Source: Alphaproteobacteria bacterium MarineAlpha10_Bin2 (GTDB lineage Bacteria; Pseudomonadota; Alphaproteobacteria; UBA828). From it: 32,197 nt of DNA. The position numbers and the translations under genes were made by a program. Of this stretch, positions 23,179 through 31,463 are shown one piece after another. A model generated the notes under the pieces. The model had not been told where the DNA came from. It saw only the letters and a program-made list of their open reading frames with translations, and ran no database searches. The stretch spans positions 1-32,197 of the forward strand of contig PTKB01000004.1 in assembly GCA_002937555.1 (NCBI GenBank), in the 5' to 3' direction. Position 1 is the stretch's first letter; each line of letters opens with the position of its first letter.

Positions 23179-24591
23179 TCAGTCATTAGCGGCAAAATCG
23201 GGCGTTTTTCTGTGCTCGGGATTGGCCGCTTCGAACGCCTGGGCGGCGCGCAGAACACTGACCTCGTCATAATGCCGCCCGACAATCTGCAAGCCCACCG
23301 GCAGGCCGTTCGAGGTAAAGCCGCAAGGCACGGTGGCCGCCGGCTGTCCGGTCAAATTAAAGGGATAGGTAAATGGGCTCCAATCATCCCAGGACGACCC
23401 GTCAGAGCCGATCGGCGTATCGCTGCCGAGCGAAAAAGCCGGAAGCGGCATGGTCGGCGTGAGCAGCAAATCATAATTTTGGTGAAATTCCCGCATCATG
23501 ACCGTCAAGCGGCTGCGCGCCATGGCAGCGCGCATATAGATGTCCATGGTGATCGCCTCGCCTTTCTCAGCGACGGTGCGCAAACCCGGATCGACCAGCT
23601 CGCGCTGTTCCGCCGTCATCGCCCGCAACACAAATGCCGCGCCGGCATACCAATGCGCGCGAAAAATATCCTGCGGGTTCTCAAAGCCCGGATCGATTTG
23701 CACGACCTCAACACCGAGCGCGACAAAAGAATTTGCCGCCGCGGACACCAGCCCGGCGACTTCCGCATCGACGCTGGCATAACCGAGGTCCGGACTGAAG
23801 GCGATGCGCATGCCGCCAATGCCGCCTTCCAAAACGGCGCCGAAATCCCGCGCATCGGCCGGCAAGGCATAGGCGTCGCGGGTGTCGGGCTCGGCCATCA
23901 CCGTCAGCATCAACGCCGCATCCGCGACGGTCCTGGTCATCGGACCGAGATGCGACAAGGTGCCGAACGGGCTCGCCGGATAAATCGGGACACGGCCGAA
24001 ATTCGCCTTGATGCCGAAGATGCCGCTAAACGCGCAGGGAATGCGCACCGATCCACCGCCGTCGGTGCCGATATGGAGCGGCCCCATGCCGCACAACGCG
24101 GCGACGGCGGCGCCGCCGCTGCTGCCGCCGGGTGTATGTTCTAGGTTCCACGGATTCTTCGTGACACCGGTCAGCGGACTATCGGTGACGCCTTTCCAGC
24201 CATATTCCGGCGTCGTGGTCTTGCCCAGCAGCACACCGCCATGCTCCCTGAGACGTGCCACGGCGGGCGCGTCCTCGTCCCATGGCTGATCGCGTGGCGT
24301 GGTTTTGGAGCCCCTCATCGTTGGCCAGCCCTCGGCCAAGACCAGATCCTTAACCGAAACCGGCACGCCGTCGATGCGCCCTTCCGGCGCACCGGCAAGC
24401 CAGCGCTTTTCCGAGCGCCGTGCTGCCGCCATGGCGCCTTCATCGTCGATCAGGCAGAACGCGTTGTAAGCATCATTGCGTTCGTGAATGCGCTCGAGAA
24501 CGGCCTCGGTCGCCTGCACGGGCGAAAGATCACCGGCGTCATATGCGGCCAGCAGATCGACGGCGGACATCCGGCAAATCTCGTCGTTCAA
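23179..24591 (-). CDS. Amidase-signature family hydrolase
   Basis: A 470-residue amidase with the complete Ser-cisSer-Lys triad: Lys81 (VSVKD), Ser157 (TPGGSSGG) and the nucleophile Ser181 (DGGGSVRIP), followed by FSGIFGIKANFGRVP. The family hydrolyses diverse amides; GatA is also a member, but no gatB or gatC lies nearby and the substrate cannot be read. The start is a TTG at 24591: GGGAG precedes it by 8 bases, better than for the internal ATG at 24570. It follows the phosphomannomutase gene by 24 bases and is probably the last gene of the galU-ugd operon. Confidence 0.88.
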   Translation of the reverse strand: MNDEICRMSAVDLLAAYDAGDLSPVQATEAVLERIHERNDAYNAFCLIDDEGAMAAARRSEKRWLAGAPEGRIDGVPVSVKDLVLAEGWPTMRGSKTTPRDQPWDEDAPAVARLREHGGVLLGKTTTPEYGWKGVTDSPLTGVTKNPWNLEHTPGGSSGGAAVAALCGMGPLHIGTDGGGSVRIPCAFSGIFGIKANFGRVPIYPASPFGTLSHLGPMTRTVADAALMLTVMAEPDTRDAYALPADARDFGAVLEGGIGGMRIAFSPDLGYASVDAEVAGLVSAAANSFVALGVEVVQIDPGFENPQDIFRAHWYAGAAFVLRAMTAEQRELVDPGLRTVAEKGEAITMDIYMRAAMARSRLTVMMREFHQNYDLLLTPTMPLPAFSLGSDTPIGSDGSSWDDWSPFTYPFNLTGQPAATVPCGFTSNGLPVGLQIVGRHYDEVSVLRAAQAFEAANPEHRKTPDFAAND

Positions 24592-24615
24592 AATCTCGTC
24601 TCCCTCATATCGCCG

Positions 24616-25998
24616 CTAGAAATCAGGCGGTTCGATTCCGCTTTCGCGCAATTGCGCGACCAGCGCTTCTTTCAGGCGTGCCAAACCGGCCTGGTCTTCC
24701 GCCTCGCAGCGGGCGACCAAAACCGGCTGCGTGTTCGAGGCGCGCAACAGCCACCAGCCATCCGCCGTGCTAACCCTGACGCCATCGATGGCATCGACAT
24801 CGGCGCCCGCCCCGCTAAGCCGCTCACGGACTTCCTCGATGGCATCGAACTTACGGTCGTCGGCACAAGTAAATCTTAGTTCCGGCGTGTTGACGCGCTG
24901 CGGCAGTGAGGCGCGGAGCGCCGCCAGGCTCTCTTCCTCATCAGCGATCACGGCCAACATGCGGACAGCGGCATAGAGCGCATCGTCGTAACCGTAATAA
25001 CGGTCGGCGAAGAAAATATGGCCGCTCATCTCGCCCGCCAGCGGTGCACCGGTTTCGGCCATTTTCGCTTTGATCAGCGAGTGCCCGGTTTTCCACATGA
25101 GCGGCGTCCCACCGAGCCGCGTGACTTCGTCGAACAATACCTGGCTTGCCTTGACGTCGGCGATGATCGTGGCGCCCGGCCGCTCGCGCAAGACCAGGCG
25201 CGACAGCAAAGCGAGAATTTGATCGCCCCACAGGATTTCGCCGTCACCGTCGACAATACCGATGCGGTCGCCATCGCCATCGAAGGCAATGCCGAGATCG
25301 CACGAACCGGCGCGGACCGCATCGATGAGCTGAACCAGATTTTCGGGCACCGTCGGGTCGGGATGATGGGCCGGAAAACTGCCGTCGATGCGCTCGTTCA
25401 GGAGAATATGTTCGCCGGGCAGCTTGGCCGTGAGCAGCGCCATGGCCTCTCCGGCGGCGCCGTTGCCAGCGTCCCAAACCACTTTGAGCGGCGTGAGCGA
25501 CGCGCTTTCTTCCGCCAAGCGCTCGACATAGCGGTACAGCATAGGATCGTCCCGCTGCGTGCCCGAGCCCTCGCGGTACGCTCCTTCTTCGGCCAGCGCG
25601 CCCAATTCCCGGATGCTGTCGCCGAAAAACGAACTTTTGACCAGCATCAGCTTGAAGCCGTTATTGTCGGGCGGATTGTGCGAGCCGGTGACCATGATGC
25701 CGCCATCGGCATTGAGGCTGTGAACCGAATAATAGAGCATCGGCGTCGGCCCGAGACCGACGCGGATCACGTCGGCGCCGGACGCATTCAGGCCGGCAAT
25801 CAACGCCGCCTCCAATTCGGGAGAACTGACCCGCCCGTCATAACCGACGCAGATGGATTTGCCGCCGTCACGTGCGGCAATGGTGGCGAAGGCGCTCCCG
25901 ATGGCTTTGGCATCGTCGACGCCGAGGGTGCGCCCGACAACGCCGCGAACATCGTACTCGCGCAAGACCGTGGGGTCGAAGCGATGAATTCCCGTCAT
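24616..25998 (-). CDS. Phosphomannomutase/phosphoglucomutase
   Basis: A 460-residue alpha-D-phosphohexomutase of the AlgC/ManB type, which interconverts hexose 1- and 6-phosphates. It has the phosphoserine loop TGSHNPPDNNG (Ser106), the Mg site DGDGDR (240-245), the sugar-binding GEMSGH (322-327) and the C-terminal phosphate loop RASNTQPVLVARCEA. The N-terminal FDPTVLREYDVRG is typical. Its ATG overlaps the stop of the UDP-glucose dehydrogenase gene by 4 bases (ATGA), so the two are coupled. Together with GalU it would feed UDP-glucose and UDP-glucuronate formation for surface polysaccharide or glycolipid; GDP-mannose supply is also possible. Confidence 0.92.
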   Translation of the reverse strand: MTGIHRFDPTVLREYDVRGVVGRTLGVDDAKAIGSAFATIAARDGGKSICVGYDGRVSSPELEAALIAGLNASGADVIRVGLGPTPMLYYSVHSLNADGGIMVTGSHNPPDNNGFKLMLVKSSFFGDSIRELGALAEEGAYREGSGTQRDDPMLYRYVERLAEESASLTPLKVVWDAGNGAAGEAMALLTAKLPGEHILLNERIDGSFPAHHPDPTVPENLVQLIDAVRAGSCDLGIAFDGDGDRIGIVDGDGEILWGDQILALLSRLVLRERPGATIIADVKASQVLFDEVTRLGGTPLMWKTGHSLIKAKMAETGAPLAGEMSGHIFFADRYYGYDDALYAAVRMLAVIADEEESLAALRASLPQRVNTPELRFTCADDRKFDAIEEVRERLSGAGADVDAIDGVRVSTADGWWLLRASNTQPVLVARCEAEDQAGLARLKEALVAQLRESGIEPPDF

Positions 25999-27326
25999 GC
26001 GTCGGCGGCGACCGGTTCGGACGTGGCGCGGCCGACGCTGACATAGTGGAATCCGGCGGCGGCCATCGCATCCGGTTCATAGATATTGCGCAAATCGACG
26101 ATCACCGGGCTGGCCAGCAACTGTTTGACGCGCGCTAAATCGAGGGCACGGAATTCATTCCACTCGGTCAGGATGACGAGAACATCCGCGCCTTCCATTG
26201 CCGCATATGCGTTGGCGCACCATTCGACTCCGGGCAGCAGCTGTTTTGCCTCGTCCATGGCTTCCGGGTCGTAGGCATGTATAGCTGCGCCACTTTCCTG
26301 CAACGCCGGAATGATCGTCAGGCTGGCGCTGTCGCGCACGTCATCGGTATTGGGCTTAAAGGCCACGCCGAGAACGGTGATGCGTTTGCCGTCCACCGTA
26401 CCGCCGCAAGCCTCGACAATCTTGTGCGCCATACGGACTTTACGTTTCTCATTGATTTCGACCACCGCCTCGACGATATAGCTGGGCGCGCCGCTCTCGC
26501 GTGCGATGCGCACGAAAGCGAGCGTATCCTTGGGAAAGCAGGAGCCGCCGTAACCGGGGCCGGGGTGCAGGAACTTGTTGCCGATCCGGCCATCCAAACC
26601 CATCCCCTTGGCGACGTCATGCACGTCGGCGCCGATCTCCTCGCAAATATCGGCGATCTCGTTGATGAAGGTGATCTTGGTGGCGAGGAAGGTGTTGGCG
26701 GCATATTTGATCAACTCGGCGGTTCTCACGCCGGTAAAGACGACCGGAGTCTCGATCAGGAAGAGCGGTCGGTAAAGCTCCGCCATCCGGGCTTTGGCGC
26801 GCTCAGATTCAACGCCGACGACGACCCGGTCGGGGCGCATAAAATCGCCGATCGCGGCCCCCTCACGCAGGAATTCGGGGTTCGAGACGATATCGAATTT
26901 TGCGTCCGGGCGGCGCGCGCGGATGATGCGGGCAATTTCATCGCCGGTGCCGACCGGCACGGTGGATTTCGTCACCACCACCGAATAGCCGTTCATCGCA
27001 TCGGCGATCTCCTCGGCCGCCGCGTAAACAAACGACAGATCCGCGTGGCCGTCGCCGCGCCGGCTCGGCGTGCCGACCGCCAACATAACGATGTCGGCCT
27101 GCGGCACCGCTTCACCGATGTCGGTGGTGAAGCTCAGCCGGCCGGCAGCGACATTATGCCTGACGAGATCCTCCAGGCCGGGCTCGAAAATTGGGATTTT
27201 TCCGGCTTTAAGACCATCGATTTTTTCCTGCACCTTATCGACGCAGACAACGTTGACGCCGAATTCGGAGAAACAAGCAGCGGAGACGAGGCCGACATAG
27301 CCGGTGCCGATCATGGCAACATGCAT
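25995..27326 (-). CDS. ugd: UDP-glucose 6-dehydrogenase
   Basis: A 443-residue NAD-dependent enzyme oxidising UDP-glucose to UDP-glucuronate. It has the N-terminal Rossmann motif IGTGYVGLVSAACF (6-19), Glu-Phe-Leu-Arg-Glu-Gly (151-156), Lys208 in KYAANTFLATK, and the catalytic Cys263 in GYGGSCFPKDTLAF. The C-terminal domain ITVLGVAFKPNTDDVRDS is intact. UDP-mannose dehydrogenases look similar, but galU lies 23 bases upstream, favouring UDP-glucose. UDP-glucuronate is a precursor for capsule, LPS and glycolipids. Confidence 0.95.
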   Translation of the reverse strand: MHVAMIGTGYVGLVSAACFSEFGVNVVCVDKVQEKIDGLKAGKIPIFEPGLEDLVRHNVAAGRLSFTTDIGEAVPQADIVMLAVGTPSRRGDGHADLSFVYAAAEEIADAMNGYSVVVTKSTVPVGTGDEIARIIRARRPDAKFDIVSNPEFLREGAAIGDFMRPDRVVVGVESERAKARMAELYRPLFLIETPVVFTGVRTAELIKYAANTFLATKITFINEIADICEEIGADVHDVAKGMGLDGRIGNKFLHPGPGYGGSCFPKDTLAFVRIARESGAPSYIVEAVVEINEKRKVRMAHKIVEACGGTVDGKRITVLGVAFKPNTDDVRDSASLTIIPALQESGAAIHAYDPEAMDEAKQLLPGVEWCANAYAAMEGADVLVILTEWNEFRALDLARVKQLLASPVIVDLRNIYEPDAMAAAGFHYVSVGRATSEPVAADA

Positions 27327-27349
27327 GATGAATTCCTGTCAGATTTTAG

Positions 27350-28228
27350 TCACGAAGCGGACGGGTTTTGCAAAAACGCAATCAGTTCGCCGCTGAGATC
27401 GGCGCGTTCGAGGGCGAAAGCGATATTGGCTTGGAGAAACCCCGCCTTGGCGCCGCAATCGAAGCGCCTGCCTTCGAACCGCAATCCATGGCAAGCGATC
27501 CCGTCATCGATCAGTTTGGCCAATGAGTCGGTGAGCTGAATTTCCCCGCCGACGCCGCGCTCCATCCGCTCGAGATAGCCGAACACTTTGGGCTGCAACA
27601 CATAGCGCCCGATAATGCAGAGATTGGAGGGCGCCTGGCTGGGTTCGGGTTTTTCCACCATGCCTTTGATTTCGATGATCTTGCCGTCATCCGCGGCGAC
27701 ATCGACAATGCCGTAGCGGTTGGATTGCGCGTTGGGAATTTCGGCGAGCGCGTAAACGCAGCCGCCACGCTCGTTATAGACGTCTACCACTTGCGTCATG
27801 CAGGGAGTCTTAGACAGCACGAGCTCGTCGACCAGCAGTACGGCAAACGGCTCGTCGCCGACCAAATTGCGCGCACACCACACCGCGTGGCCGAGCCCGA
27901 GCGGCTCCTGCTGGCGGGTAAAAGACAGTGCACCGGCGGGTGGAATAAATTTTGTCACCTCTTCCAATTCGGCCGTTTTGCCGCGCGCCGCCAATTCCGC
28001 CTCTAGCTCATAGGCATGATCGAAATGGATTTCGATCGCGCTTTTGTCGCGTCCGGTAACGAAAATGAATTCTTCGATCCCCGCCGCGGCAGCCTCTTCG
28101 ACCGCATATTGAATGAGCGGCTTGTCGACGATCGGCAACATTTCCTTTGGCACTGCCTTGGTCGCCGGTAAAAACCGTGTGCCAAGACCGGCGACCGGAA
28201 AGACGGCCTTCTTTACGGGCTTAATCAT
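27350..28228 (-). CDS. galU: UTP-glucose-1-phosphate uridylyltransferase
   Basis: A 292-residue GalU making UDP-glucose from UTP and glucose 1-phosphate. The nucleotide-binding segment GLGTRFLPATKAVPKEMLP (14-32) and the following DKPLIQYAVEEA are intact, as are the substrate-binding GLGHAVWCARNL and GGEIQLTDSLA. AAGGA lies about 10 bases before the ATG. It is the first gene of the galU-ugd-mutase-amidase run; the upstream 105-base gap should hold the promoter, though I found no good -10/-35 pair. No terminator was found between the J-domain gene and galU, so read-through is possible. Confidence 0.95.
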   Translation of the reverse strand: MIKPVKKAVFPVAGLGTRFLPATKAVPKEMLPIVDKPLIQYAVEEAAAAGIEEFIFVTGRDKSAIEIHFDHAYELEAELAARGKTAELEEVTKFIPPAGALSFTRQQEPLGLGHAVWCARNLVGDEPFAVLLVDELVLSKTPCMTQVVDVYNERGGCVYALAEIPNAQSNRYGIVDVAADDGKIIEIKGMVEKPEPSQAPSNLCIIGRYVLQPKVFGYLERMERGVGGEIQLTDSLAKLIDDGIACHGLRFEGRRFDCGAKAGFLQANIAFALERADLSGELIAFLQNPSAS

Positions 28229-28333
28229 GCACAGTTAATCCTTGATCTCGGCTCTTCGCGGCGCCGCGCCAGGCCAGTGTTTGTCATCTTTTCCGCTGTC
28301 CGGCAAGAGTTTCGCCATGCGCCTGGCGGCGCC

Positions 28334-29047
28334 TTATTTTCCACCCAGCAAGACTTCCTTGGCCTGATTTATTTTTGCCGCCAAATAGTCGGATCCGCCT
28401 TGGTCCGGATGATTTTTGAGCTGAAGTTTGCGGTGGGCTTCGCGGATATCCTCTTCACTGCTGCTCGGCACGAGACCGAGCACGTCATAGGCCTCGTCCC
28501 GGCTCATCAGCGTCGCTCCGCCACGCGGAGCGCGCCGGGTTTGCGCGCCGCCATCGCGGTTTCGCCATTCCTCGCCGAAGACCCTGTCGATATAACTTTC
28601 GATGAGCCGCGCGGATTGTTCGTCATGCATATTGCATTCATCCAACAGATCGAGGAGTTCGGCCTCGGAAAGGTCGCGCAACTCGCGCCCTTGGAATTGT
28701 CCGCGCAGCACCGTGCCGTCCATCTCGCCGCTGTCATGGTCGAGCATCATGCGCAAATAGTCGGTTTCGACCGCGGATTGCTGGCCCGGCGACGGCGTGC
28801 CGCTCTGCCCGGGGCCACCGGCCCGCAAAGCGCGAAGGAGAAGCGGCAGGAAAATCAGGGTCAGCGGGATGGCGGCCAATTGCATCTTGCCCGTCACGCC
28901 GAGAAAAACCGCCACCGCGGCGCCCAAACCGAGAAAGCCCCACTTCAAGGCCTTGGCGACGCGCGACGGATTGGCGCTCTCGAACCAGCGGACGATCAGC
29001 AGTACCGCGACCAGCAGAGCAACGCCCAGTAAGAGATATTTCACCAT
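28334..29047 (-). CDS. Membrane-anchored J-domain (DnaJ-like) protein
   Basis: A 237-residue protein with two or three N-terminal hydrophobic segments (about 4-20, 36-50, 56-73), a Gly/Pro-rich linker and an acidic helical middle region (about 95-160, with LSEAELLDLLDECN). A short C-terminal J-domain follows (183-237: EAYDVLGLVPSSSEEDI, then NHPDQGGSDYLAAKINQAKEVL). HPD (213-215) is the Hsp70-stimulating motif. The layout resembles TIM14/Pam18-like proteins in which the J-domain closes the chain. GGAGGAA lies about 11 bases before ATG 29047; the frame is open further upstream to 29155 but that part overlaps the preceding gene. The client is unknown. Confidence 0.85.
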   Translation of the reverse strand: MVKYLLLGVALLVAVLLIVRWFESANPSRVAKALKWGFLGLGAAVAVFLGVTGKMQLAAIPLTLIFLPLLLRALRAGGPGQSGTPSPGQQSAVETDYLRMMLDHDSGEMDGTVLRGQFQGRELRDLSEAELLDLLDECNMHDEQSARLIESYIDRVFGEEWRNRDGGAQTRRAPRGGATLMSRDEAYDVLGLVPSSSEEDIREAHRKLQLKNHPDQGGSDYLAAKINQAKEVLLGGK

Positions 29048-29069
29048 GCTCTGACGGTTTCCTCCGGCC

Positions 29070-29783
29070 TTACTTGACCTGGTGGGAGATTTGTAAGGCT
29101 GCGCCGCCTTGGCGCTTGCCGAGTTTGTTGAGTGCCCGCCTCCCGCCGGCCGCATAGACGGCGACTGCGCCGAGCAGGCTCTTCAGTTGCGCAGCGCTGT
29201 GCGCATCGAATTGCAGATAGGCGCCGCCGGAGAGGCGCGCAATTTGGCGAAACGCCAGCGCCGCCTGGATTTCGCCGCCCTCATGGAACATAAAGGCCGG
29301 CACCTTCAACAGGCCAAGCTCACCCGCCATGGCGCACAGATCGTCGACATTCTCTTCCATGCAATCGCCGACGAACACCAGCGCGCCCAATTTTTTACGC
29401 TTGGATTCGCGGATTGCATGTTTCAAAACTTTACGGATTTGCGTGTGGCCGCCAAGGCAATAGACCGCGCTCATGTGGCGCACCAGCGCGCGCGAACTGT
29501 TGAGCCATTTGGTGGCGCGAAACTCGTTGAAGCCGCGGTAATAAACCAACTGAACGGAGAGGCCGCCAAGGGCTGCGGTAGACTGGAACATTTCCCCCTG
29601 AATTTGGCAGGCATGGTCCCAACTCGGCTCGCGGCTGGCGGTCGCGTCCATGGCGAACAGCAAGCGCCCCCGGCCCGCGCCTTTAAGCGGTGCGGGCGTG
29701 GCCGCAACCTTGTTCAGGAATCTGTCGATGTCCGACTTGGCGTTGTTGCCTTCGGCCGGCAGCCTGTTTTTCCGCTCTGACAT
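29070..29783 (-). CDS. von Willebrand factor A-like domain protein
   Basis: A 237-residue protein whose strand LLFAMDATASREPSW (41-55) gives a metal-site-like D-x-T-x-S (Asp46, Thr48, Ser50). Alternating strands and helices follow (SVQLVYYRGFNEF, KLGALVFVGDCMEENVDDL, VPAFMFHEGG). This fits a VWA fold used for protein binding. The Asp in VFVGD could complete the metal site. No signal peptide is seen, so it should be cytosolic. The ATG at 29783 has GAGAAG upstream; the frame is open to 29882. The J-domain gene starts 22 bases downstream and may work with it. No specific function is known to me. Confidence 0.78.
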   Translation of the reverse strand: MSERKNRLPAEGNNAKSDIDRFLNKVAATPAPLKGAGRGRLLFAMDATASREPSWDHACQIQGEMFQSTAALGGLSVQLVYYRGFNEFRATKWLNSSRALVRHMSAVYCLGGHTQIRKVLKHAIRESKRKKLGALVFVGDCMEENVDDLCAMAGELGLLKVPAFMFHEGGEIQAALAFRQIARLSGGAYLQFDAHSAAQLKSLLGAVAVYAAGGRRALNKLGKRQGGAALQISHQVK

Positions 29784-29883
29784 GCAATTCTTCTCTTTTC
29801 CGCCGGCGATTCTAACGGCATTGCCGGTAGGTAGATAGGGGGCAAGGGACGTCGTCTCAAGAGGCGAGCGGCGGAAACGCAAA

Positions 29884-29905
29884 AGGCGCCGCTGGTGCGG
29901 CGCCT
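29884..29905 (-). terminator. Rho-independent terminator after the basic 111-residue protein
   Basis: A perfect 9-bp stem AGGCGCCGC / GCGGCGCCT with loop TGGT. On the minus strand it is followed by TTTGCGTTT, giving a short U-tract. It lies 61 bases past the stop at 29967 and upstream of the VWA gene, so it ends that transcript. Confidence 0.65.
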
Positions 29906-29966
29906 CGTCGGGTCATGCGTGAAGTAAGAAGTAGCGCGGTGCCTTTACCGCGCGGCAAGCGGGCCT

Positions 29967-30302
29967 CTATTCGCGGAAGAAATCGAGCAAAGAGCGTTTT
30001 CGCGGCTTGGCGGCTTTGCTTTTCACCATCTTTTTGGGCGCCGACGCTGATTTTATTGGCTCGTTTACCATCGGACCGGCAGCATCGCCATTGCCGTTGG
30101 GCAGACTGAAAACGGTGGTCTCACGATACAGTTTGGCGGCTTGGTCGAACGCTTCTCGGACCACCTTTACCGACTGGAAATGGCGGGAATCGAATAGATC
30201 CCAGGCTTCCGCGACGGCTTCCTCCTCGTTGCGGCAACGCTGTTCGATCATCCAGCGGCCATCTTTGAGGGTCTGAACTTCAAAGACATTTGGGTTTTCC
30301 AT
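29967..30302 (-). CDS. Conserved small basic-tailed protein of unknown function
   Basis: A 111-residue protein. The N-terminal 70 residues (VFEVQTLKDGRWMIEQ, EEEAVAEAWDLFDSRHFQSVKVVREAFD) look like a compact alpha/beta domain that I associate with conserved alphaproteobacterial hypotheticals; the C-terminus is Lys/Arg-rich (KKMVKSKAAKPRKRSLLDFFRE) and likely unstructured, possibly nucleic-acid or membrane contacting. AAGGA precedes ATG 30302 by about 10 bases; the frame is open to 30389 without better support. A hairpin terminator follows. No function is assigned. Confidence 0.7.
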   Translation of the reverse strand: MENPNVFEVQTLKDGRWMIEQRCRNEEEAVAEAWDLFDSRHFQSVKVVREAFDQAAKLYRETTVFSLPNGNGDAAGPMVNEPIKSASAPKKMVKSKAAKPRKRSLLDFFRE

Positions 30303-30490
30303 GTTCTTCGATCCTTTAGAGGCCCGATCGGATTGGACCGAGGGCGTAGTTAGGTCACCTTTCTCGCGGCTCATGAGGCGCTTGCTCACCGGAATAAGTG
30401 CCGCCGGTCAAACGCGCTCCATCACGCTAGCGTCGATAATGCCGCTAAAGTGGTTAAAAAAGTGTTTCTTTGGTGCATTAATTCAGAGGG

Positions 30491-31447
30491 TTAGACAGTA
30501 TCGGGAAGGAGTGCCAAACGCTCCCCGAGCAGCGCAAAGAATCCATCCGCGTCAATTTTCTCCAATACATTCGCGTTCGCCGCCTGGCCGCTTCGCGCAT
30601 GGACGTCGCACACCGTTTGGCCGATCGTGAGCGGGCTGGAGATTTCGATATCGACCCGCATGTCCTGGCCGGTGAACAAATCGGGCCGGAGGAGATAGGC
30701 GATGACGCAAGGGTCATGCAGCGGCGCCCCTTCGCCGAATGTCTCGATATATTGCGCGCCGTAAAAATCGAGCATGCCGGCAACGCATGTCGCCGCCGGA
30801 TTGCCGATCGCCCGGATCGCCTCGAGTCGCTCGGGTGTCGCCCGCGCCTGGTGGGTGACGTCAAGGCCGATCATCGTCAGTTTCAAGCCGGCCTCGAACA
30901 CGATATGCGCCGCGTGCGGGTCCGAATAAATATTGAACTCGGCGGCCGGCGTGATATTGCCGAGCGAGAGGGCACCGCCCATCAGAACCAATTGGCCGAT
31001 GTTCTCCACGATGTCCGGCGCCATCACGATGGCCATGGCGATATTGGTGAGCGGCCCGAGCGTCGCCAAGGTAATCGGCGCGTCGGCATGGCGCAGCGTA
31101 TCGACGAGCCAATCCACCGCATGGGCCGCCTCCACCGGGCGGCTCGGATCGGGCAGGCCGGCGCCATCGATGCCGCTCTTGCCATGCACATATTCCGCCG
31201 TTTCCAGGATCTTCACCATCGGCCGCGGGCAGCCGGCGAAGACCGCCACCTCGGGCCGGCCGGAAACGTCGCGGATGCGCCGCGCGTTGGCTTCTGTCAG
31301 CACCAGGGGAACATTTCCGGCCACGGCGCAAATGCCCAACAGATTGAGCTCCTCGGGCGAAGCCATCGCCAGCATCAGAGCGATGGCGTCGTCCTGTCCG
31401 GGATCGCAATCGATGATTAGCGGAAGCGCCTTGGCGGTATTGCTCAT
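30491..31447 (-). CDS. Inosine-uridine-preferring nucleoside hydrolase family protein
   Basis: A 318-residue enzyme that splits the N-glycosidic bond of nucleosides, giving base and ribose. The metal/ribose-binding cluster IDCDPGQDDAIAL is at residues 12-24 (Asp13, Asp15, Asp19, Asp20). Other family segments are GPLTNIAMAI, LVLMGGALSLGNITPAAEFNIYSDPHAA and the C-terminal HDPCVIAYLL with the Asp ligand. GAGGA lies 8 bases before ATG 31447; the frame is open to 31501. Base preference cannot be read. It begins 16 bases after the putA remnant on the same strand. The 188 bases beyond the stop (30303-30490) hold no gene. Confidence 0.92.
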   Translation of the reverse strand: MSNTAKALPLIIDCDPGQDDAIALMLAMASPEELNLLGICAVAGNVPLVLTEANARRIRDVSGRPEVAVFAGCPRPMVKILETAEYVHGKSGIDGAGLPDPSRPVEAAHAVDWLVDTLRHADAPITLATLGPLTNIAMAIVMAPDIVENIGQLVLMGGALSLGNITPAAEFNIYSDPHAAHIVFEAGLKLTMIGLDVTHQARATPERLEAIRAIGNPAATCVAGMLDFYGAQYIETFGEGAPLHDPCVIAYLLRPDLFTGQDMRVDIEISSPLTIGQTVCDVHARSGQAANANVLEKIDADGFFALLGERLALLPDTV

Positions 31448-31463
31448 AATATGTCCTCGCTGA

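Noticed and set aside
25018..26046. Plus-strand open frame of 342 codons opposite the phosphohexomutase
   Set aside because: Antisense shadow; all motifs of the mutase are on the minus strand.
26277..27539. Plus-strand open frame of 420 codons opposite ugd and the end of galU
   Set aside because: Spans two intact minus-strand genes and has an Asp/His-rich composition without motifs.
28319..28332. GC-rich hairpin (GCGCC-TGGC-GGCGC) after the J-domain gene
   Set aside because: No U-tract follows on the minus strand, so an intrinsic terminator is not supported; the short stem is expected in GC-rich DNA.
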